This document shows, piece by piece, positions 1-7,231 of a DNA stretch of 11,013 bases. Made by a program: the position numbers and the translations under genes. Under the pieces are notes generated by a model. That model ran no database searches, had not been told where the DNA came from, and saw nothing but the letters and a program-made list of their open reading frames with translations. Each line of letters starts with the position of its first letter. Position 1 is the stretch's first letter. The stretch spans positions 1-11,013 of the forward strand of contig CALLKA010000078.1 in the NCBI GenBank assembly GCA_938008665.1. Direction: 5' to 3'. Origin of the DNA: an uncultured Bacteroidota bacterium. GTDB taxonomy: Bacteria; Bacteroidota; Bacteroidia; Chitinophagales; Chitinophagaceae.

Positions 1-341
1 CTTATACTTATACAGTGCCAGTATGTGCACCAGGGCAAACAGCCAATTGTCCTACAGAAACTTTAATAATTACTGTTCCTGTAAATACTTTAACTGATGA
101 TGCGCAAACTGCTTATGTAAATATTCCTGCAACAGGAAATATTTCAACAAATGATGTGGTACCTGCAGGAACTACTTATGGCCAACCAGCAGCGATTACA
201 GGTGCAACTATTACAGTAGGCGCAAATGGTACTTATACATTTACAGCGACTGCAGCTGGGACTTATACTTATACAGTGCCAGTATGTGCACCAGGGCAAA
301 CAGCCAATTGTCCTACGGAAACTTTAATAATTACTGTTCCT
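1..341 (+). repeat. 261-bp near-identical tandem repeat in adhesin gene
   Basis: Positions 1-80 and 262-341 match at 79 of 80 bases. The only difference is a56 versus g317, a synonymous third-position change in a Thr codon. The offset is 261 bp, exactly 87 codons, so these are successive copies of one protein repeat. The first copy is cut by the window edge, so the array continues to the left. The following unit (342-629) is a diverged relative of the same domain type. Confidence 0.92.
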
Positions 342-2876
342 AATCCAACTAATGCAATAATTACGCCTGACCTTAACGTCACAAATATTAATGTCCCTGT
401 AAAAGGGGATTTATCTACAAACGATAAAGTAGCAACTGGTTCAACCTATGGTACACCAATAGCAGCAACAACGAATCCTGATGGCGGAACAATAATTGTG
501 AATAAAGATGGAACATATACATTTAATGGAAATACACCAGGTAAATATATTTATTATGTTCCTGTATGTGCTGGAGGTCAAGATAAAGGCTGCCCATTGG
601 CGCCATTAGAAATTACTGTATTAGATCCAGTAAAATATTCTGACAAGCCAGTAGCAAATAATGACATTGCAACTATTAAATACAATAATCCAACAACAAT
701 AAATATTTTAGCAAACGATAATGCTGGCAATCCTGGAAGTTCATTAAATATATCGAGTGTAAGTGTTGCAGTTCAGCCTGCAAATGGAACTGTAGTAGTA
801 AATGCGAATGGTACAATTACTTATACACCAGCAGCAGGATATGTTGGAACAGATAGTGTCATCTATACTATATGTGATGATACAACACCAGCTAAATGTA
901 ACGATGCAATAGTTTATTTTACAATTCAAGCCGAATTAATTCCAGCTGTTACAACAGCAGTTGATGATTATAATACAATACGAGGTTCAATTAATGGTTC
1001 AAATATAGTTTCAGGAAATGTATTAAGCAATGATACTAATACAGGCACATTGACTTCCACTAATTCTTTAGTTGCTACATTGGTAACAGGACCAACTTCA
1101 GCACAAGGAATTCTATTGTTTAATTCAGATGGTACATATAATTTCACTCCAGCAGCAGGGTTTAGTGGCCCAGTTGATATTGTTTATCAAGTTTGTGGAG
1201 GTACACCAGTAACATGTGCAAAAGCAACGCTACATATATTAGTAGATCCTGTTCCAGTAATATTAAAACCTGATTTTAATGAAACTTTAGTAAATATTCC
1301 AGTAACAGGAAATGTAAGTACTAATGATGAAATTATCCCAGGCAGCACTTATGGCCCTCCACAAGCAGCTGCGAGTAATCCTTCTGGCGCAAACTTTAAA
1401 ATGAATACCGATGGATCCTATACATTTACTTCAAGTGTACCAGGTACTTATATTTATTATGTTCCAGTTTGCAATCCTGGTCAAACAACTGGTTGTCCAA
1501 TTGTGCCAATTCAGATAACAGTAATTGATCCAAATATTAAAACGAACCCACCAATTAGTAATCCAGATGTTGAAACAACACTTGTAAATACCTCAGTAAA
1601 AACAAGTGTGCTGTTAAATGATAGGGCAACAAATATTGGAGCTGTTTTAAATATCGTATCATTAATCATTTCAAAAAATCCAGCAAATGGTAAAGCAGTG
1701 ACTAATCCTGATGGAACTATTACCTATACACCAGCTCCTGGATTTGTCGGTACAGATAGTTTAATCTATTCAACATGTGATAATGCGATACCTGCAAGTT
1801 GTAAAAATGCAGTTGTTTATTATACGATTAAGCCAGCAGGACTTAGTCCGGTAACTATCGCATCCGATGACTATGTAAGTACTTATCAAAAAACAGCATA
1901 TGGTAATTTGTTAACTAATGATAAGAATACTGGCGCAAATAATAATTTAACATTATCATCATATAGTAAACCACTTGTGTCTCAAGGTGTTTTAGTGATT
2001 AATCCTGATGGTACTTATTCATTTACGCCTGCTCCTGGATTTGTAGGGCCGATTGATATAGTATATACAGTATGTGGAGGCACTCCAAAAACTTGTGCGA
2101 ATGCAACATTACATATTTTGGTAAAACCATTAATACCTACACAAATATTTGATATTAGAAAATCAGCAAGTGGTATTAAGTTAAATATGGATGGTAGTTT
2201 CAATATTAATTTTAATATCTTAATAAAGAATCTTACAAATGAAAGTATTGATAGTATTAGTATAAAAGATGATTTAACAAAAGTGTTTAGTGATATTAAA
2301 GGCGTTAAAGTATTAGGCGTAACCACTTCTGGATTATTAATGAGTAATAATAGCTATGATGGTATTGCTAATATTGAATTGTTAAACATTACTTCCACAT
2401 TAAACGCATATAAAACTGATTCAATAAACATATTAGTTAATGTAGGCAATAATAATTCCGGTAATTTCTTGAATACAGCAAATTTAAAAGCGCCTATGAG
2501 TTTAGGTTTGGTTGATTTAGCTTCAACAGACCCAGCAAGGTTAAGTTCAGATAGTACTAAAAGAATCCCAACATTATTTGTAATTCCTAAACTAGATTTC
2601 AAAATACCAGAAGGTTTCTCACCTAACAATGATGGGGTTGATGATACTTGGAATATTATTAAACCATTTGGTTCTAAAGTAGCTGTAAAAGTATTTAACA
2701 GATGGGGTAATGAGGTATTCAGAAGCGATGATTATAAAAATGATTGGAGAGGAAAAGGAGTTGCTAATTTCTTAGGAGAGGATATTCCAGAAGGAACCTA
2801 CTATTATATTGTGGAAGGCACTGATTTCAATGGAGGTATAGTGAGATTGGCAGGCCCTTTAACCATAAAAAGATAA
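3..2876 (+). CDS. SprB-like repetitive surface adhesin with T9SS type B sorting domain (5'-partial)
   Basis: Large cell-surface protein exported by the type IX secretion system. The reading frame is open to the left edge, so the true start lies outside the window; the GTG at 15 is an internal Val codon of a repeat, not a start. Visible order: Ig/cadherin-like beta domains of about 87-105 aa (a partial domain at 3-80, then 81-341, 342-629, 630-935, 936-1250, 1251-1532, 1533-1841, 1842-2129), each with an early xxND motif (for example GNISTND, NILAND, GNVLSND) and a late DGTYTF/DGTITY strand; a DUF11-like domain about 2145-2590; and a C-terminal CHU_C/type B sorting domain about 2604-2873 with EGFSPNNDGVDD, FNRWGNEVF and a final IKR. 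All 16 cysteines are in the repeats. It heads a co-directional run with porP/sprF next, the order known for sprB-sprF in Flavobacterium. Family assignment is secure. A role in adhesion or gliding is inferred from this architecture, and the ligand is unknown. Confidence 0.93.
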   Translation, partial: YTYTVPVCAPGQTANCPTETLIITVPVNTLTDDAQTAYVNIPATGNISTNDVVPAGTTYGQPAAITGATITVGANGTYTFTATAAGTYTYTVPVCAPGQTANCPTETLIITVPNPTNAIITPDLNVTNINVPVKGDLSTNDKVATGSTYGTPIAATTNPDGGTIIVNKDGTYTFNGNTPGKYIYYVPVCAGGQDKGCPLAPLEITVLDPVKYSDKPVANNDIATIKYNNPTTINILANDNAGNPGSSLNISSVSVAVQPANGTVVVNANGTITYTPAAGYVGTDSVIYTICDDTTPAKCNDAIVYFTIQAELIPAVTTAVDDYNTIRGSINGSNIVSGNVLSNDTNTGTLTSTNSLVATLVTGPTSAQGILLFNSDGTYNFTPAAGFSGPVDIVYQVCGGTPVTCAKATLHILVDPVPVILKPDFNETLVNIPVTGNVSTNDEIIPGSTYGPPQAAASNPSGANFKMNTDGSYTFTSSVPGTYIYYVPVCNPGQTTGCPIVPIQITVIDPNIKTNPPISNPDVETTLVNTSVKTSVLLNDRATNIGAVLNIVSLIISKNPANGKAVTNPDGTITYTPAPGFVGTDSLIYSTCDNAIPASCKNAVVYYTIKPAGLSPVTIASDDYVSTYQKTAYGNLLTNDKNTGANNNLTLSSYSKPLVSQGVLVINPDGTYSFTPAPGFVGPIDIVYTVCGGTPKTCANATLHILVKPLIPTQIFDIRKSASGIKLNMDGSFNINFNILIKNLTNESIDSISIKDDLTKVFSDIKGVKVLGVTTSGLLMSNNSYDGIANIELLNITSTLNAYKTDSINILVNVGNNNSGNFLNTANLKAPMSLGLVDLASTDPARLSSDSTKRIPTLFVIPKLDFKIPEGFSPNNDGVDDTWNIIKPFGSKVAVKVFNRWGNEVFRSDDYKNDWRGKGVANFLGEDIPEGTYYYIVEGTDFNGGIVRLAGPLTIKR
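342..2129 (+). repeat. Two-fold higher-order repeat (A-B-C domain triplet) in adhesin gene
   Basis: Three distinguishable domain types recur in the same order. Triplet 1 is A (342-629), B (630-935), C (936-1250). Triplet 2 is A (1251-1532), B (1533-1841), C (1842-2129). A domains carry VPVC plus a CX7C pair and end ITVxDP. B domains carry DGTITYTPA or NGTITYTPA, GTDS and a CX7C pair. C domains carry DGTYxFTPAxGF, VCGGTP and TLHILV. Unit lengths are 303 and 293 codons. The two copies are clearly diverged in DNA, unlike the upstream 261-bp repeat. Confidence 0.85.
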
Positions 2877-2893
2877 GCTAATAATAAATAATA

Positions 2894-3865
2894 ATGAAAA
2901 TTAGCATTAATAAAATATACATATTTAACAGTGTAAAATTAACCGTACTAATTTGTACTTGCTTTATTTTTACAAATATTGAACATGCATTTGCTCAAAC
3001 TGAACCTATGTATTCCCAATATATGTATAACATGCTAGGTGTTAATCCAGCATATGCTGGTAGTAGAGAAGTATTAGGATTAAACTTTTTTCAAAGAAAT
3101 CAATGGTCTGGGTTAAGGGGAGCACCAAAAACAACTTCATTAAATATAGATCAATCAATTAATGAAGGAAAATTAGGTCTGGGTATTCAAATGTTTAGTG
3201 ATCAATTAGGTGTTGAAGATGCAAGTGGTATTAATGGATTTTTATCAAGTAGAATTAAAGTATCAGAAAATGGAATATTATCTGCAGGGTTAAGTATGGG
3301 ATTAATGAATTATCAATTTAATTCATTAGATGTACAAAATAGAATTCGAACGGACGATAATGTTTTTGTAACTGTAATACCAACGCAATGGAATCCTTCA
3401 GTTGGATTTGGTTTATATTATAATACGGATCAATTTTATGTAGGAGTTTCTTCACCTAGTGTATTAAAATCAAGATTAGCCAAATACGATAATTTTATAT
3501 CAGGAATTCAAAAAACAGATGATTTTCATTTGTTTACTACCATGGGATATGTTATCAATATTAATGAAGAAGTAAATTTAAAACCATCAACCATGATTAA
3601 AATGGTCAGTGGTGCGCCTATAGAATTTGACTTAAATACCAATGTTTGGTTAAGAGATATTTTGGGTTTAGGTGTTAGTTATAGAACAGGAGATGCTTTT
3701 ATAGGTATGGCAGAAATACAAGCAAGTAAGAATTTAAGATTTGGATATGCCTATGATATGCCATTTTCACCATTGAAGGCTTACACAAGAGGTTCGCATG
3801 AAATTATGATACGCTATGAGTGGGGTAGTAACAAGTCCAAAATCAAATCTACTCGATACTTTTAA
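2894..3865 (+). CDS. Type IX secretion system membrane protein, PorP/SprF family
   Basis: Predicted outer-membrane beta-barrel protein of the PorP/SprF family, 323 aa, the usual size. Residues 1-34 form a signal peptide ending AFA, followed by Gln35. The mature N-terminus carries the family hallmark YSQYMYNMLGVNPAYAG (residues 40-56), followed by NQWSGL and a series of amphipathic beta strands to a C-terminal aromatic (RYF). In Flavobacterium, SprF is needed for export of the adhesin SprB encoded just upstream, and paralogues of this family typically sit beside type B cargo genes. The same order here, with a 17-nt gap, points to a dedicated partner for the upstream adhesin. The ATG at 2894 places the signal peptide right at the start. 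The specific pairing is inferred from gene order. Confidence 0.93.
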   Translation: MKISINKIYIFNSVKLTVLICTCFIFTNIEHAFAQTEPMYSQYMYNMLGVNPAYAGSREVLGLNFFQRNQWSGLRGAPKTTSLNIDQSINEGKLGLGIQMFSDQLGVEDASGINGFLSSRIKVSENGILSAGLSMGLMNYQFNSLDVQNRIRTDDNVFVTVIPTQWNPSVGFGLYYNTDQFYVGVSSPSVLKSRLAKYDNFISGIQKTDDFHLFTTMGYVININEEVNLKPSTMIKMVSGAPIEFDLNTNVWLRDILGLGVSYRTGDAFIGMAEIQASKNLRFGYAYDMPFSPLKAYTRGSHEIMIRYEWGSNKSKIKSTRYF

Positions 3866-3874
3866 TCAATTACT

Positions 3875-5992
3875 ATGAAAATTGTACTACATATATTATT
3901 TTTTTTATTGTCAACCATAACTAATGCGCAAACAAAAAAAGGGCACAATTTATTGAAGGTAGCTAATCAAGAATATAATAATTTAAGGTATTCTTATAGT
4001 ATTCCTTTTTTTAAAAAATATCTGTCCATTTATCCTAATGATACATTGGCTTTAAAAAATATTGCTTCTGCATATCATAATGTTAATCAATATGATAGTG
4101 CTTTAAAGTACTTAGAAAAAGCGGTATCTCTTGGTCATAAAAGCTATCATTTATTACCTGAATTATTGGCTACTGTAAAAAAACACGATGCTGCAATAAA
4201 TAATTATGCAGTTTTGCCAGATTCTCTTAAAACAAAAATTATTGATGCAAGGATTTATGGATTCAAAAACTGGTCAAATTTTTATAACGACTCCATAGAT
4301 TATAAAATATTTAATACGATATTAAATACACCATTTAATGAATATAATGTAGTTCCATATAATAGTGGTTTAATATTTGAATCAAACAGGTTGCCAATAA
4401 AAAAAAGAAAGTTTAATTTATTTAATCTTTTTAAGAAATATGAATTTGGCTGGGATGGTGCTGGATACACAAAATTATACTTTAGATCCAATTTAGATAA
4501 TATTAGAACAGATTCTGTTGTTAATTACAATTGGACTGATAAAAGATTGCCAAGGTCAGTTGCTGATTATTCAATCCAAACGAGTAATGATAATAATAAG
4601 TTTTATTCAAATTATGATTTTAAAAGTAGAAAGTATAATGATTCTACTGTTGAATTATTCAAATTTCAAGTTGGGTTGAAATATAATATTGGGTCTGTTA
4701 GCTTTACAAGTGATGGATTAAAAGCTTATTACACCCGAAATCAATTGAATTCCAGAGGGGTAAAAAAGCTTGAGATTTGGGAATCCCGATTTGTGAATAA
4801 CAATTGGACTAGGGGGTACAAAATGTTCTTTAATAACAAGAATTATAGTTATTTCCATCCAGCAGTTACGCCTGATGGCAAGCGCTTGTATTATGTAAGT
4901 GATGAACCCACTGGACTAGGCGGTACTGATATATATTACATTGAAAAAAACAATGATGGTTCTTGGAAAGCAACAAATAATTTGGGTCAAATAGTAAATA
5001 CAGAAGGCAATGAACTATTCCCGACATTTTATAATGGGTTATTTTGTTTTAGTTCTAATGGTCATCCAGGTCTCGGTGGCTTGGACATATACAGAGTAGA
5101 AGCAAACAGTCAGGATGAATTTGTGGTTAAGAACTTAGGTTATCCAATTAACAGTACTACTGATGATTTGGCATTTTATATGAGTGAAAATACCGGGTAC
5201 TTTAGTTCCAATAGAAATGGTTCTGATGATATTTTTGCATTTGATTATAAAAAAGCGTTGGTTAAAATATCTGGTCAAATATTAACAGATTCTAAAATAA
5301 TAGCAAATACAAAGGTGTATTTATATTCATATGATGATAATGGTAAGAAAATATTGGAGGATAGTACATATTTAGATGAAAAATCAAACTATACTTTCAA
5401 TACTAGGCCCAATAAAAAGTATCTTATAACAGTATTTAATAAATATGGAAATAAGCATGAAATAGAAATAACCTCAGAAAATTACATCAAAACAAACGAG
5501 GAATACAAAAAGTCTATTGCAGTATTAAATTTGCCAGTTCCTGAACAGGAATTAAATGAAATTAAATTAAATGAAGAGGCAACAAGAAATGCAGAGTTAG
5601 CTAAATTATCTAACCGATTTATCAGAACAATTGATTCACTTAAGAGTTTAACAACAGATTATGTTGAATTACATCATCCATTTGATCAGGTGTATATTAT
5701 CAAAAAGGATTTAAATGATTATTATAAATTAATTGAGCGGGTAAAATATTTAAAAGGTAAAAAGATAGTGATTGTTTCTGCTGCTGATTGTAATGGAGCT
5801 TTAGAATATAATGAAGATTTATCATTGCGTCGCGCTAAGCGGATATATAAATCTTTAGCTAATTCAAATAATACTACAATTATTAAACAAGTAGGAGAGC
5901 GTGAATTATTAAAAGATTGTAGTAATGCAAGAAAAGATATTGAAGAACAAGTCGTTAATAGGTATAGTTACATATTTATTTTAAATAAATAA
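3875..5992 (+). CDS. PorE-like periplasmic protein: TPR, PD40 propeller, CRD-like and OmpA-like domains
   Basis: Probable T9SS-associated periplasmic protein linking an outer-membrane assembly to peptidoglycan, 705 aa. Order seen: signal peptide 1-18 (ends TNA, then Gln19); TPR region about 25-115; WD40-like PD40 blades about 270-455 with SFTSDGLKAYYT, VTPDGKRLYYVSD (from about 331), FCFSSNGHPGLGGLDIYRV and GYFSSNRNGSDDIFAFD; a carboxypeptidase-regulatory-like beta domain about 460-530; and a C-terminal OmpA-like domain about 590-705. In the last, Asp638 and Arg653 are 15 residues apart, the spacing of the diaminopimelate-binding Asp/Arg pair in OmpA. The surrounding GHTD-type motif is degenerate (SAADCNG). 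This four-domain order matches PorE of Porphyromonas gingivalis. No lipobox cysteine follows the signal peptide. It starts 9 nt after the PorP/SprF stop. Domains are well supported; PorE orthology rather than paralogy is uncertain. Confidence 0.87.
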   Translation: MKIVLHILFFLLSTITNAQTKKGHNLLKVANQEYNNLRYSYSIPFFKKYLSIYPNDTLALKNIASAYHNVNQYDSALKYLEKAVSLGHKSYHLLPELLATVKKHDAAINNYAVLPDSLKTKIIDARIYGFKNWSNFYNDSIDYKIFNTILNTPFNEYNVVPYNSGLIFESNRLPIKKRKFNLFNLFKKYEFGWDGAGYTKLYFRSNLDNIRTDSVVNYNWTDKRLPRSVADYSIQTSNDNNKFYSNYDFKSRKYNDSTVELFKFQVGLKYNIGSVSFTSDGLKAYYTRNQLNSRGVKKLEIWESRFVNNNWTRGYKMFFNNKNYSYFHPAVTPDGKRLYYVSDEPTGLGGTDIYYIEKNNDGSWKATNNLGQIVNTEGNELFPTFYNGLFCFSSNGHPGLGGLDIYRVEANSQDEFVVKNLGYPINSTTDDLAFYMSENTGYFSSNRNGSDDIFAFDYKKALVKISGQILTDSKIIANTKVYLYSYDDNGKKILEDSTYLDEKSNYTFNTRPNKKYLITVFNKYGNKHEIEITSENYIKTNEEYKKSIAVLNLPVPEQELNEIKLNEEATRNAELAKLSNRFIRTIDSLKSLTTDYVELHHPFDQVYIIKKDLNDYYKLIERVKYLKGKKIVIVSAADCNGALEYNEDLSLRRAKRIYKSLANSNNTTIIKQVGERELLKDCSNARKDIEEQVVNRYSYIFILNK

Positions 5993-6002
5993 TTCATAAA
6001 TT

Positions 6003-6221
6003 ATGAGTAATAAAAATATAAATCATCCAATTGTAAGTTTAGCAACAAGAGAGCTAGAGGTATATCATATGTTGGCAAAAGGTATGAAAACAAGTGAAAT
6101 AGCGAAAACATTATCATTAAAGGCAAATACAATATCCACGATTAAGAAGGTAATTTTTAGAAAACTGGGAATTACCAGTATTTTTGAATTATACAAATTA
6201 TCTGAAAATACAAAAAATTAA
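6003..6221 (+). CDS. Stand-alone LuxR/GerE-type helix-turn-helix protein
   Basis: A 72-aa cytoplasmic protein that is almost entirely a GerE (LuxR C-terminal) DNA-binding domain. The segment LATRELEVYHMLAKGMKTSE followed by IAKTLSLKANTIST and KKVIFRKLGI aligns with the canonical pattern LTxREREVLxLxAxGxSNxEIAxxLxxSxxTVxxHxxxIxxKLG. No receiver, PAS or autoinducer-binding domain precedes it. The ATG at 6003 lies 10 nt after the PorE-like stop and leaves only about 10 residues before the domain, so a longer protein is not possible in this frame within the gap. The gene is sandwiched between secreted-protein genes with a 3-nt gap to the next start, so it is co-transcribed. Regulation of the adhesin operon is inferred from location; the target site and any signal input are not visible. 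Confidence 0.88.
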   Translation: MSNKNINHPIVSLATRELEVYHMLAKGMKTSEIAKTLSLKANTISTIKKVIFRKLGITSIFELYKLSENTKN

Positions 6222-6224
6222 ATT

Positions 6225-6620
6225 ATGAAATTAGTTACTCTTTTATCGTTTCTTTTTTTTGGAATTACTTCATTAAATGCGCAAACAAAACCTGCAACAG
6301 ATAATGATATTGCTAAATTTTTGAAGTTCACCAATGATAATTATGACATGGGTAAGATTACCAATGGTAAACCTGTTGAATACAATGTTGATGTTCAAAA
6401 TATCAGTAAATCAAATATCACTTTGGATAATGTAATAGTAAGTTGTGGTTGTACGACCCCTAAATACACTAAAAATCAAGTTTTAACCCCTGGCGCTCAT
6501 GCGACTATCACTTTAGGTTTCAATGGCGCTGCTATTGGCCCTTTTTCAAAGTCAGCTACACTATTTTTTAGTGGTAACCTAGTTAAGCCAGTTTCATTTC
6601 ATGGGGAAGGAGTGCAGTAG
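6225..6620 (+). CDS. Small secreted DUF1573 domain protein
   Basis: A 131-aa exported protein with a signal peptide at 1-19 (ends LNA, then Gln20) and one DUF1573 domain, an Ig-like fold common in Bacteroidota. Family marks are the early FTNDNYDMGKITNGKPVEY segment, an internal NIS turn, the hallmark SCGCTTP with Cys74 and Cys76, and LTPGAHATITLGF. The domain fills the mature protein, so it is the minimal single-domain form. It begins 3 nt after the LuxR-type gene and is the last gene of the + strand run. Its stop is separated by one base from the stop of the opposing DUF2442 gene. No precise function is established for the family; a periplasmic or surface structural role alongside the T9SS genes is only an inference. 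Confidence 0.9.
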   Translation: MKLVTLLSFLFFGITSLNAQTKPATDNDIAKFLKFTNDNYDMGKITNGKPVEYNVDVQNISKSNITLDNVIVSCGCTTPKYTKNQVLTPGAHATITLGFNGAAIGPFSKSATLFFSGNLVKPVSFHGEGVQ

Positions 6621-6621
6621 A

Positions 6622-6858
6622 TTAATTACTTGTAGTTAGTAATTTGTAAACACTTATATCTTCGTCTAATAATGGCCAATGTATTCCATAATTAGCAGGT
6701 GAAATTTGATAGTTTAATCTTTCTTCTGCTGTTGCATTAAGTAATGGTTTAGATATTACATTCAAGTCTAACTCATTTATCTTATTACCAATTTTAATCA
6801 AAAGAGTATCTTTTGTAAAGTTTATAGATTCTATCTTGTTGTTAATTGTTGTTGTCAT
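6622..6858 (-). CDS. DUF2442 domain protein
   Basis: A 78-aa protein matching the DUF2442 family. After a short N-terminal beta region (SINFTKDTLLIKIGNKI, residues 11-27) comes the diagnostic segment NATAEERLNY (41-50) and YGIHWPLLDEDISV (57-70), which corresponds to the family's ATxEER and GIHWPxLDEDISV motifs. Its ATG shares one base with the stop codon of the upstream DUF4160 gene (TAATG arrangement), so the two are probably translationally coupled. The pair is a recurrent bacterial two-gene unit often regarded as toxin-antitoxin-like, but neither toxicity nor antitoxin activity can be read from the sequence. It ends one base from the convergent DUF1573 gene with no terminator between them. 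Confidence 0.88.
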   Translation of the reverse strand: MTTTINNKIESINFTKDTLLIKIGNKINELDLNVISKPLLNATAEERLNYQISPANYGIHWPLLDEDISVYKLLTTSN

Positions 6859-7112
6859 TATTTATTCTTAATAAAATGATTAAACCAAGCGTCAACTATA
6901 ATATCAAAATTTTTGTAGATTATTTTTTTAATTTCTCTTTTAGAACCTGGAGTAAAATTATAACAAAATGCCTCAATAATCTCTATTTTATCAATCATTA
7001 ACCAAAATTTACCTTGCATATCTCCTTTTTGTATATGAATATGAATAGGTTCATTAATTTCATTTGAATAAAAAAATAATCTCCATCCGTAGATATACAA
7101 TATAGTTGGCAT
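6858..7112 (-). CDS. DUF4160 domain protein
   Basis: An 84-aa protein of the DUF4160 family. Seen are the near-universal MPTI start (residues 1-4), the GWRLFFYSNE strand (9-18), and EPIHIHI (21-27), where His24 and His26 correspond to the family PHVHV motif with the second Pro replaced by Ile. The C-terminal half is helical and ends with AWFNHF, like the family's terminal W motif. It is the first gene of a two-gene - strand unit with DUF2442. The ATG at 7112 gives the conserved MPTI start, so the start choice is firm. A perfect 6-bp inverted repeat lies 12-26 bp upstream and could be an autoregulatory operator. A toxin-antitoxin role is only a guess. Confidence 0.88.
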   Translation of the reverse strand: MPTILYIYGWRLFFYSNEINEPIHIHIQKGDMQGKFWLMIDKIEIIEAFCYNFTPGSKREIKKIIYKNFDIIVDAWFNHFIKNK

Positions 7113-7124
7113 GTTTTTGATTTA

Positions 7125-7138
7125 AACATAACTATGTT
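7125..7138 (-). promoter_or_regulatory. Candidate operator: 6-bp inverted repeat upstream of DUF4160-DUF2442
   Basis: AACATA and TATGTT form a perfect inverted repeat with a 2-bp spacer. On the - strand it overlaps TATGTTTA (7123-7130), which matches 7 of 8 positions of the Bacteroidota -7 element TAnnTTTG. No convincing -33 TTG lies at the right distance, and a start so close to the ATG would make the message nearly leaderless. The operator role is a suggestion from position only. Confidence 0.3.
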
Positions 7139-7231
7139 GTCTATTATTTTACTTTCGGTTAATTCGTATTTTAATAGGTTTAATTAAACTTTAAAATATC
7201 TTTTCTTCAGTAGAAAATAGTCTAATTATTG

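Noticed and set aside
15..17. GTG at 15 as the start of the adhesin
   Set aside because: It is the Val codon inside the repeated segment YTVPVC; the frame is open upstream and the same codon recurs in the next repeat.
2015..2629. Antisense ORFs inside the adhesin (2015-2326 and 2354-2629)
   Set aside because: They are shadows of a well-supported coding frame with no family features of their own.
7178..7189. 12-bp perfect palindrome GTTTAATTAAAC
   Set aside because: Palindromes of this kind are expected in AT-rich intergenic DNA; it has no useful position relative to a promoter or gene start.
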